DNA from: Rothia mucilaginosa
GTDB taxonomy: Bacteria; Actinomycetota; Actinomycetes; Actinomycetales; Micrococcaceae
Reading direction: 5' to 3'
Assembly (NCBI RefSeq): GCF_001548235.1
Contig: NZ_AP014938.1
Span: forward strand, 1,922,001-1,986,000
Length of the DNA stretch: 64,000 bases
The notes beneath the pieces were generated by a model. That model was given only the letters and a program-made list of their open reading frames with translations, ran no database searches and was not told the DNA's origin. The position numbers were made by a program, and so were the translations under genes. Shown one piece after another: positions 57,710 through 64,000 of the stretch (position 1 is its first letter; each line of letters starts with the position of its first letter).

Positions 57710-57736
57710 GATAGGGTTGAAATAACCGATAAATAG
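57710..57736 (+). promoter_or_regulatory. Shared upstream motif, copy 5
   Basis: GATAGGGTTGAAATAACCGAT followed by AAATAGA, 177 bp before gene 5, almost the same distance as copy 2 from gene 2. Confidence 0.5.
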
Positions 57737-57886
57737 ATGCGAGCTATTGTCAGGTCGTCACCACCTGAAATACGACGCGGAGCGTGGTACGACGAGCCCG
57801 GGCGCATGACGCTCCCGAAGGGCTCCCCGCGGCACGTGAAGAACGAGCAGTAGTGCGCACAATTCCACCACGAAAAGACGCATTGC
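57737..57886 (+). promoter_or_regulatory. Structured leader of surface-protein gene 5
   Basis: GGAGCGT pairs with ACGCTCC (57780-57820) and GAGCCC with GGGCTC (57796-57826) as mutually exclusive alternatives; CAGGT/ACCTG lies at about 57751-57769. The ribosome site before ATG 57887 is weak. Confidence 0.35.
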
Positions 57887-59542
57887 ATGAGTATTTATTC
57901 AGCGAAGCACCGTATTGTCACCGCAACCATTTTGGTTGCGGGGCTTCAGTGTGGGCTTGTTGTACCCTCCGTCGCAGCGGAAGCCCCCGTCACGACGCAC
58001 TCTGCTATGCAGAAACCCTCCGCATTGAACGCGGACCAGGCTGAAGACAACCAGAAGGCGCAGAGCGCAGCCTCCACAATCACCATGAAGGCGCAGCTTA
58101 GGGATGGCGGCTACCTTCTACGTTGGACGGGCTTCCCTGAAAATCTGGAGGCCTCCAGTGTTCTGGCTGACGTGAACTTCTACACCCCTTCCGGTGAGTA
58201 CGGTGGCTCCGTGCTGGAAAGCCCGACCCTAACTGAGGGGACCAAGGAGGGGGAGTTCCGCCTGCTGATGAGCCCGGCAACGGACTCTAACGTCGTGTAC
58301 GTCATTGTTCTGGAAGATACCGTGCACGGCGTCTCCTACGAATTCTTTGTGACCGAGCGGGACAACCGCCTGGTTGAGGCCGCTGACCCACGCAACGGTA
58401 AGGCAAAGCCCACCGAACCGCCGGTCGACATTGAGCGCGAAGAAGCCGGAACTGCCGAGGCGACTCCTCAATCAACCCCTGAAACTGTAAACCTGCCTTC
58501 GCCCACCGCCATCTCAACTACCGCCACCTCATCCACCGATACGTTACCCACCGATGCGGGCGGTGACACGGTTCGCCGTACCGTAGACAACCGGAAGAAC
58601 AAAGATTCTGGTCAGTATGGTATCTCCGAAGACACCAGTATGCATGACCCGATGAATCAGCGCGAGGGTAAGGCGCACATGTCCATTCAGGACTCGCAGG
58701 GTAACTCTCAGGATGACACAAAGCCCGTCACGGTCCGTGCCACGAACTTCCCTCAGAACGAGAAGGGTTACGACCTGATCGTCATGGAAATCGACTCCAA
58801 CGGCAACACTGTGGGTGATGCGCTCGCCATCGTGCATGTGGGTCCGGAATCCATTTCTGCCGGTGCTTTCGAGGCTGTGATTGGCGTGCCCGGTGCGTCC
58901 TTGCAGATTGGCAAGACGTACCTGGTGGCAGCATTTGACGCCGCCAATGATGGCAACCTTCAGCTGAATACGGTTCGTTTTACGGTGACTCAGGCATCTG
59001 TCGAGAATGGTGGCTCGTCGTCTGATTCTTCCTCTAAGAACGAGAGTGAATCGGCTGCGGAACCTTCTGCGAATCCTACGATTACCACTGATTCTGCAGG
59101 TGCATCTGGCGCGAGCACACCCGCCGCAGGATCTAGGTCTAAGACCCGCGGTATTCAGGCTGATACCGCCATGGCTCCGGGCACTAAGGACGCCACGATT
59201 TCTGTTCCGCGCCCCTCGGGTGGTTCTGTTACCGAGTCTTCCTCGGCTCTGGGGTACCGCACTGAGGAGGCGCAGCCTGTTCAGGTGCCGACCCCCGACT
59301 CTAATCTGCCTTCGGGTATCGGCTCGGCGGCGCAGTCTCGCCGCGCCGCGATTCTGAACGGTTCTTCCACTCAGGTTCGTACTGAGCCCGGGCCGCAGAA
59401 CGGCGTGAAGGCAATGGAGGCGCAGATTACCCGCAATATGGATACGAGCTTGCCTCTTCTGCCGATTTTGGTAATTTTGGGTGGCGGCCTGATTCTTGGC
59501 GCCCTGGGTGTGTCGCGTGTGCACGCTCCGAAGAAGGATTAG
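57887..59542 (+). CDS. Membrane-anchored surface protein 5, module family
   Basis: 551 aa. Signal peptide MSIYSAKHRIVTATILVAGLQCGLVVPSVAA. First module about 60-165 (TITMKAQLRDGGYLLRWTGFPENLEASSVLADVNFYTPSGEYGG); Thr/Pro/Ser linker (170-220); second module about 265-375 (GYDLIVMEIDSNGNTVGDALAIVHVGPESI), closest to that of protein 4. A Ser/Gly-rich stalk follows; GVKAMEAQ before the helix is shared with protein 4 (GVKAVASA). The membrane helix LPLLPILVILGGGLILGALGV ends in SRVHAPKKD. No sorting motif remains. No terminator is seen before the HtaA gene. Confidence 0.85.
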   Translation: MSIYSAKHRIVTATILVAGLQCGLVVPSVAAEAPVTTHSAMQKPSALNADQAEDNQKAQSAASTITMKAQLRDGGYLLRWTGFPENLEASSVLADVNFYTPSGEYGGSVLESPTLTEGTKEGEFRLLMSPATDSNVVYVIVLEDTVHGVSYEFFVTERDNRLVEAADPRNGKAKPTEPPVDIEREEAGTAEATPQSTPETVNLPSPTAISTTATSSTDTLPTDAGGDTVRRTVDNRKNKDSGQYGISEDTSMHDPMNQREGKAHMSIQDSQGNSQDDTKPVTVRATNFPQNEKGYDLIVMEIDSNGNTVGDALAIVHVGPESISAGAFEAVIGVPGASLQIGKTYLVAAFDAANDGNLQLNTVRFTVTQASVENGGSSSDSSSKNESESAAEPSANPTITTDSAGASGASTPAAGSRSKTRGIQADTAMAPGTKDATISVPRPSGGSVTESSSALGYRTEEAQPVQVPTPDSNLPSGIGSAAQSRRAAILNGSSTQVRTEPGPQNGVKAMEAQITRNMDTSLPLLPILVILGGGLILGALGVSRVHAPKKD

Positions 59543-59669
59543 TTGCGTAGATTAGTTGCGTAGGGGCTGGGGGAGTGGTGGCCCCCGGTGCTTGGGCGGC
59601 GTGCTGGTGTGGGCTAGTTGTATCCCCGTCAGTGTGCGGTGGAGTGTTTTGTCATAAAACGGTTCACTT

Positions 59670-59747
59670 GGTGTGTATCTTGAGAAATACTCATACTGTC
59701 GATATAGTAAGCCTGTCCTAACAATGTCGATAGTATGGATACACACC
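59670..59747 (+). promoter_or_regulatory. Nested inverted repeats abutting the HtaA start
   Basis: Outer arms GGTGTGTATC (59670-59679) and GATACACACC (59738-59747) enclose inner arms CATACTGTCGATA (59692-59704) and TGTCGATAGTATG (59725-59737). The ATG follows 1 nt later with no Shine-Dalgarno sequence. TGTCGATA appears twice. A weak DtxR-like half-site (AGCCTGTCCTAA, 59710-59721) lies in the loop. This may be a double operator or an RNA fold controlling translation. Confidence 0.5.
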
Positions 59748-59748
59748 A

Positions 59749-62505
59749 ATGAAGATTTTCACATCTAGCACCCGCTTCTCCAAGGGAGCCTGCGCCCTCG
59801 CCGTCGCTGGCGCTGTTGCCCTGCCCCTGGCACCCGTTCTCGCCGAGAACATTAATATCGCCGCCCAGAACGTTGCCGCACAGAACGTCGCAGCAGGCGA
59901 CCAGGCAACCGCTGGCGCGTCCTTCGGTTGGGGCGTGCGCGCCTCCTTCCTGTCCTATAACGGTATGCCCCGCGAAATGACCGACGGCGCAGCCTGGGAC
60001 GCAACCGCAAAGCAGTTCACCTTCACCCCGACCTCCACCACCGTCTCTGAAGACGGCAAGCAGGTCACCCTGCAGGCTGCCGGCCGCCTCTGGTTCACCG
60101 GCCACTGCGCCGAAGGTCAGGATCCCGAAACCGGTTGTGCCCTGAACCTCACCTTCTCTAACCCCCGCGTGGAACTGAACCTCGCTGACGGCACCGGCTC
60201 CCTCTACATGACCGTGCGCACCAAGAACTACGCCAGCGGCAAGTTCGAGGGCCCCATGGAAGTCAAGATGGCTACCCTGAGCACCGGCACCGCCAAGCAG
60301 AGCGATAAGGACGGTGTGGTCAGCATTAGCGGCATCTCCGCGAACCTGACCGCCGACGGTAACCACGCCTTCTCCGACTTCTATAACGAAGGCGCCAGCC
60401 TCGACCCGCTGAGCATCTCCTACACCGGTAGCGCAGCGAACACCACCAAGAGCGCCTACAGCGTCGCCGAGTCCTACAACACCGGCGCGGGCGTGAACCA
60501 GCCCCAGAACACCGCACGTCTGGGCCAGAACCACATCGTGCACGTGGCACCCCCGAGCTTCAGCGGCGACACCACCTACACCGTGCTGAACAGCTCCAAC
60601 CTGAAGATGACCGACACCGGCGTCCTGAAGGCAATCAAGGGCGTTTTCGCTGTGGACGCTGACGGCAACCGCATGCTCGTCATCGGCAGCGAAAGCAACA
60701 AGCCCGAGCTGTACACCGTGACCGCTGAGGGTAAGCTCGTCTCCTCCGGTATCTACTCCGACGCGGAGCTCGGTGCCACCACCGTCAAGGCAATTGGCTA
60801 CAACCCCGCCAACAACACCTGGGGCATCCTCAGCATTGACGGCCAGGGCGGCGGCAAGCTGACCATTATTGACGCATCCGGCAAGGCAACCTCGCAGGCT
60901 CTGCCGAAGCCCGACTCCATCGACCCGCAGGTTGTGAACGCCTACTCGCTCGACGAGTACTACGGCGACTCGTTCTCCAACAACACCGTGACCCTCGCGC
61001 CGCTGCCCGACGGTAGCTTCGTGTACGCGCCGTCGACCTCCATCTACGATGCGTCTGGCGAAAAAGTGGTCCAGAAGGGCCACCTGCTGCACCTGAGCAG
61101 CAACGGCGTGTCCCTGGTGCCGAACTCCTCGCCCGAGGGCTACACCACCACCCTGTCCTCGACCCTGGTCAGCCCCAAGGGCTACATTTACCGTTGGAAC
61201 AACTGGTCCGGCGGTAAGGTCCAGGTCCTCAAGTACGAGAACGGTGCTTTCAGCGTGGTCCGCGAGTCCTCAACCCTTGAGGGCTTCGAGAAGACCGAGG
61301 TTGCCACCATGTTCCTGACCCGCGCGGGTAACGTGGTCGTGGTGGACGCATCCGGCTCCCGCCTGGTGTTCATGGATGACACCCTGAACAAGGTGAACGA
61401 GGTGGTGCTCTCCTCGATGCGCAAGACCGACAAGAGCGGCGGCTACAACGCTCTCGAACTGCCCAACGGCGATATTATCTACCCGACCAGCTTCGAGAAC
61501 CCGAACACCTACGAGGATCAGCTGTGGCTGAACCGTCTGGCAGTGAACTCGGCACCGGCACCGGCTCCTGAGCCGACCAAGTCTGCTGAACCGACCGTTG
61601 CTCCCACCGAGGCACCTACCGCTGAGCCGACTGTTGCCCCCACCGCGGAGCCGACTAAGTCTGCTGAGCCGACCGTTGCTCCCACCGCTGAGCCTACCGT
61701 GGCACCCTCTGCAACTGCAGAACCCACCATGACGCCTTCTGTAAGCGCTGAGCCTACCGCGGAGCCTTCGGTAACGGCTGAGCCCACTGCGACCGCAGAA
61801 CCGACTGCTGAGCCTACCGTGACCGCTGAGCCGACTGTTGCTCCGACCGTGGCACCCTCTGCAACCGCTGAGCCCAGCGTGACCGCAGAACCCACCGCAG
61901 TGCCTTCGGAGGAGCCCACCTCGCCGTCTCTGCCGACCGCGTCCGTGGCGCCTTCTGCAACCCCGAGCGCGTCTGTAACCCCGAGCGCATCGGTGAGCGC
62001 ATCCCCGACCGCGGTTCCGAGCGTTCCCGCCGTGACCCCCTCGGCGACCGTGTCCGCATCGGCGTCCGCTAGCGCGTCTGCTTCTTCGAGTGTTTCTGCG
62101 AGCGCGTCGAGCTCCGCAAGCAGCTCCAGCAGCGCATCGGCGAGCGAATCGGCATCTTCGAGCGCCTCTGCTTCCGCGAGTGCTTCCGCTTCTGAGAGCA
62201 GCACCGCCGACCAGAACACTGCCGGCCACAAGGGCGGCTCCAACGGTGGTTCTGATACTGGTTCCGGCACCTCCGACAACTTGGGTGTGAGCGGTTCCAA
62301 CGGTGGTTCCTCTAACGGTGGTTCCTCTAACGGTGGTTCCTCCCTCGGTGGTGGTTCTTCCGCAGGTAGCTCCTCGACCTCCGGTAGCTCCTCCTCGAAG
62401 CTGGCTCAGACCGGCGCATCCGGCGCTATGTTCGCCGCAGCAGCCGGTGCCATCACCCTGGCTGCAGGTACCGCACTGGTTGTGGCACGCCGCCGCAAGA
62501 GCTAA
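59749..62505 (+). CDS. LAXTG-anchored HtaA-domain heme-binding protein
   Basis: 918 aa. Signal peptide to about Ala32. HtaA domain at about 58-222: WGVRASFLSY with Tyr70, GRLWFTGH with His119 and FSDFYNEGASLDPLSISY with Tyr212, equivalent to the Tyr/His/Tyr heme contacts known for corynebacterial HtaA. Next comes a beta-propeller-like part (about 300-600; repeats of the type ADGNRMLVIGS, NNTWGILSIDG and AGNVVVVDASGSRLVF). Then EPTVAPTA-type stalk repeats (604-720), a Ser/Ala tract (745-825), Gly/Ser-rich SNGGS repeats, and the sorting signal LAQTG (about 884-888), helix and RRRKS. Probably captures heme at the wall. Confidence 0.9.
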   Translation: MKIFTSSTRFSKGACALAVAGAVALPLAPVLAENINIAAQNVAAQNVAAGDQATAGASFGWGVRASFLSYNGMPREMTDGAAWDATAKQFTFTPTSTTVSEDGKQVTLQAAGRLWFTGHCAEGQDPETGCALNLTFSNPRVELNLADGTGSLYMTVRTKNYASGKFEGPMEVKMATLSTGTAKQSDKDGVVSISGISANLTADGNHAFSDFYNEGASLDPLSISYTGSAANTTKSAYSVAESYNTGAGVNQPQNTARLGQNHIVHVAPPSFSGDTTYTVLNSSNLKMTDTGVLKAIKGVFAVDADGNRMLVIGSESNKPELYTVTAEGKLVSSGIYSDAELGATTVKAIGYNPANNTWGILSIDGQGGGKLTIIDASGKATSQALPKPDSIDPQVVNAYSLDEYYGDSFSNNTVTLAPLPDGSFVYAPSTSIYDASGEKVVQKGHLLHLSSNGVSLVPNSSPEGYTTTLSSTLVSPKGYIYRWNNWSGGKVQVLKYENGAFSVVRESSTLEGFEKTEVATMFLTRAGNVVVVDASGSRLVFMDDTLNKVNEVVLSSMRKTDKSGGYNALELPNGDIIYPTSFENPNTYEDQLWLNRLAVNSAPAPAPEPTKSAEPTVAPTEAPTAEPTVAPTAEPTKSAEPTVAPTAEPTVAPSATAEPTMTPSVSAEPTAEPSVTAEPTATAEPTAEPTVTAEPTVAPTVAPSATAEPSVTAEPTAVPSEEPTSPSLPTASVAPSATPSASVTPSASVSASPTAVPSVPAVTPSATVSASASASASASSSVSASASSSASSSSSASASESASSSASASASASASESSTADQNTAGHKGGSNGGSDTGSGTSDNLGVSGSNGGSSNGGSSNGGSSLGGGSSAGSSSTSGSSSSKLAQTGASGAMFAAAAGAITLAAGTALVVARRRKS
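61565..61920 (+). repeat. Pro-Thr-Ala-Glu stalk repeats in the HtaA protein
   Basis: Variants of GCTGAGCCGACCGTTGC, in 12- to 18-bp multiples, encode AEPTVAPT/AEPSVTAEPT units. Similar stalks in genes 1 and 6 differ in unit sequence, so they arose independently. Confidence 0.8.
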
Positions 62506-62521
62506 GATTTAGCCTTCGCGC

Positions 62522-62573
62522 AACACCCCGCTTCGCCACTCGTGTTTATGAGTGGGGGAGCGGGGTGTTCCTT
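62522..62573 (+). terminator. Terminator of the HtaA gene
   Basis: An 11-bp stem (AACACCCCGCT with AGCGGGGTGTT), inner CACTC/GAGTG stem, then CCTTT. Confidence 0.85.
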
Positions 62574-62588
62574 TCATACAATGGAAAT

Positions 62589-63329
62589 ATGACTATTCTG
62601 AATGTAATCGCAACCTCGCACGGCACCGACTCGGTCGCCGGTCGCGAGGCTATCACGCTGATTCGTGAGCAGATTAAGTTCCTGCTCGCTCAGCGTAATG
62701 ACGGTGTGGAGTACCGTGTCCACGCCGCATATGTGGATGTGGAATCTCCCAGCGTTGATGATGCCGCAGCCTCCCTGCCCAATGATGAGCCCTGCGTGAT
62801 TGTGCCGATTCTGCTGTCGACCGGCTTCCATACTCAGGTGGATTTGCGCCGTGCCGCACGCAATAGCGGTATTGAGCGTATCAGCATTGGCGAGTCTTTG
62901 GGCCCGGATGCGCGCCTTGCCGCGCTGACCCGCGCTCGCTTGGAGGAAGCTGGCTGGACTCCCGGCGACGGCCCTGTGGTTCAGGGTGCTGCCGGTTCTT
63001 CCCGCCCTGATGGTCGCGCGGATATGAGCCGTGCCGCCGAGCTGCTGGCTGAGGAGTTGCACGTTCCGGTGCATCACGGCTTCATTGCCGCGATTGATCC
63101 GAAGTTCCACGAGGTGGTTGCCGAACATCAGCCTAAGTTCGCTGCGACCTACCTGCTGGCGGAGGGTTTCTTCGCCGGTAAGATGCGCCGTGATGCTGAG
63201 TCGACCGGTGTGCCGGTGAAGGTTGCCGCGCCGCTGGTGAACGCGCAGGGTGGCGCTTCTGCTGCCGTGGTGGCGGAGTGCTTTATTGACCGCATGGATG
63301 CGGCTATTGCCCAGCTGGACGCCGCCTAG
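62589..63329 (+). CDS. Sirohydrochlorin chelatase-like (CbiX/SirB)
   Basis: 246 aa from ATG at 62589 (MTILNVIATSHGTDSVAGREAI); the frame is open from 62565, but that overlaps the terminator. The catalytic His of the CbiX family is His11 in ATSHGTDS; the second half has VPVHHGFIAAIDPKFHEVV with the partner His. Family members insert Fe or Co into sirohydrochlorin. Next to nirD, an iron chelatase role for siroheme, the cofactor of nitrite reductase, is the natural reading. Cytoplasmic. Confidence 0.85.
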   Translation: MTILNVIATSHGTDSVAGREAITLIREQIKFLLAQRNDGVEYRVHAAYVDVESPSVDDAAASLPNDEPCVIVPILLSTGFHTQVDLRRAARNSGIERISIGESLGPDARLAALTRARLEEAGWTPGDGPVVQGAAGSSRPDGRADMSRAAELLAEELHVPVHHGFIAAIDPKFHEVVAEHQPKFAATYLLAEGFFAGKMRRDAESTGVPVKVAAPLVNAQGGASAAVVAECFIDRMDAAIAQLDAA

Positions 63330-63370
63330 CGCGTCCGCAGTTCACCCCGCCTCATCGGGGCTTCTGAAAG

Positions 63371-63420
63371 AGCAACACAAAAACCTCGGGACGTTATGTT
63401 CCCGAGGTTTTTGTGTTGCT
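63371..63420. terminator. Bidirectional terminator, 21-bp perfect stem
   Basis: AGCAACACAAAAACCTCGGGA is inverted perfectly around an 8-nt loop, between the convergent chelatase and nirD genes. Confidence 0.93.
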
Positions 63421-63463
63421 TCGTTTGTTAGCCTTCGCCTGTTAGCCGTAGGCGGCTGAGAGT

Positions 63464-63790
63464 TTAGGCGGTCTTGAGGTAGACGTCGCCGTCGCGGACC
63501 TCTACGGGGTAGACCTTGATGGAGTAGGAGGGGTCAGAGAGGCACTCGCCGGTGGTCAGGTCGTAGACCTCCTTGTAGAGGGGGGAGGTGATGGTGGGGT
63601 TGCCGTTCTTCTCGCCGACGATGCCGCGTGCGAGGACCAGTGCCTGGCTGTGCGGGTCGAGGTGGTCGCTGGCGAAGATGCCGTGCTTGGTCTTGTAGAT
63701 GGCGTACTGGTAGCCGTCGACCAGGGCGACTTCACCCCAGTTTTCTTCGAGGTCAGATTCGGCGCAGATGCGTACCCAGTTCTCAGCCAT
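63464..63790 (-). CDS. nirD: Nitrite reductase small subunit NirD
   Basis: 108 aa Rieske-fold protein, partner of the siroheme-containing NirB in NADH-dependent nitrite reduction. NirD layout: WVRICAESDLEENWGEVALVDGYQYAIYKTKHGIFASDHLDPHSQA, then NPTITSPLYKEVYDLTTGECLSDP. The Rieske Cys-His ligand pairs are absent (only two Cys in all), as in E. coli NirD, so it should not carry a 2Fe-2S cluster. AAAGGAAA precedes the ATG. NirB is not in the window; the gene has its own upstream region. Confidence 0.92.
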   Translation of the reverse strand: MAENWVRICAESDLEENWGEVALVDGYQYAIYKTKHGIFASDHLDPHSQALVLARGIVGEKNGNPTITSPLYKEVYDLTTGECLSDPSYSIKVYPVEVRDGDVYLKTA

Positions 63791-64000
63791 GGGGGTTTCC
63801 TTTCGAAGTGGTGGTCTGCGCCGCGCGGGGTGCAGGACACAATAGCGGTTCGTGTGTTCTTTGTTTGGAGTTTACCTTATGAAACCCACATTTGGAAATG
63901 GGGCGCGCGGAGGGTGCTAAAGGTTATTTTTACCCTAAAAGATGACCTTGAATTTTATAGATTAGCCTTACCTAAATTAAGTCTAGATAAGGTAAGAATA
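63791..64000. other. Right-edge intergenic region
   Basis: Contains the nirD promoter on the minus strand and the iron-box promoter on the plus strand. No gene begins before the window ends. Confidence 0.5.
63957..63975 (+). promoter_or_regulatory. DtxR/IdeR-type iron box
   Basis: ATAGATTAGCCTTACCTAA matches 16 of 19 positions of the DtxR/IdeR consensus TTAGGTTAGSCTAACCTAA. It lies at the right edge and presumably controls a plus-strand iron-acquisition gene outside the window. A TTGAAT -35-like element overlaps it on the left. Confidence 0.65.

Overview
This is a 64 kb chromosomal window from a high-GC Gram-positive bacterium. Gene order (trpBA-lgt, rpsP-khpA-rimM-trmD, tig-clpP1-clpP2-clpX), frequent GTG starts, GC-rich third codon positions, a mycothiol-type CPWC nitroreductase, LGFP-repeat envelope proteins, an HtaA domain and LAXTG-type sorting signals all point to Actinobacteria. 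The best guess is Micrococcaceae, genus Rothia (R. mucilaginosa-like). That assignment is inference from style and content; no 16S gene is present.

Layout. 1-2.6 kb: end of the trp operon (trpB 3' part, trpA) with lgt. 2.9-4.3 kb: secreted Tat-signal glycine-rich protein. 4.7-5.8 kb: zinc alcohol dehydrogenase. 5.8-6.65 kb: no convincing gene, but a promoter, palindrome, several hairpins and a terminator that look like a structured RNA. 6.7-9.8 kb (minus): GH25 muramidase with LGFP repeats and a flavodoxin-like protein. 10.4-12.1 kb: pyk and tRNA-Leu. 12.5-20.3 kb: ffh, a 944-aa acidic protein of unknown function, a NUDIX hydrolase and the rpsP-khpA-rimM-trmD run. 20.5-28.8 kb: a small ABM-fold monooxygenase, a possible structured small-peptide locus, YjbR, EttA, HdeD-like, TesB, a conserved unknown, a HAD phosphatase and an LGFP/SGNH hydrolase. 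29-34.2 kb: pepN, rpiB, nei, and an atypical isochorismatase followed by a decayed copy of the nei 3' end. 34.2-40.5 kb: tRNA-Gly, tRNA-Pro, tig, clpP1, clpP2, clpX and a DsbA-like nitroreductase. 40.7-47.9 kb: LssY_C membrane protein, small unknowns, valS and an SDR.

48.4-62.5 kb is the accessory heart of the window. Five tandem genes encode secreted, C-terminally anchored proteins built from two or three divergent copies of one ~100-residue all-beta-looking module that I do not recognise. A sixth gene encodes a cell-wall-anchored HtaA (heme-binding) protein. Genes 1, 2 and 6 keep LAXTG sorting motifs, the kind used by class E sortases; genes 3-5 keep only the transmembrane tail, with degenerate or absent motifs. 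Four of the five paralogues share a ~20-bp upstream motif. Gene 1 has a perfect 18-bp palindrome upstream whose core resembles an inverted repeat in front of the HtaA gene. This looks like a locally expanding, co-regulated surface-protein locus.

62.6-64 kb: sirohydrochlorin chelatase-like gene convergent with nirD (siroheme and nitrite reduction), and a good DtxR/IdeR-type iron box at the right edge for a gene beyond the window. No CRISPR array, rRNA, prophage or intact insertion sequence was seen.
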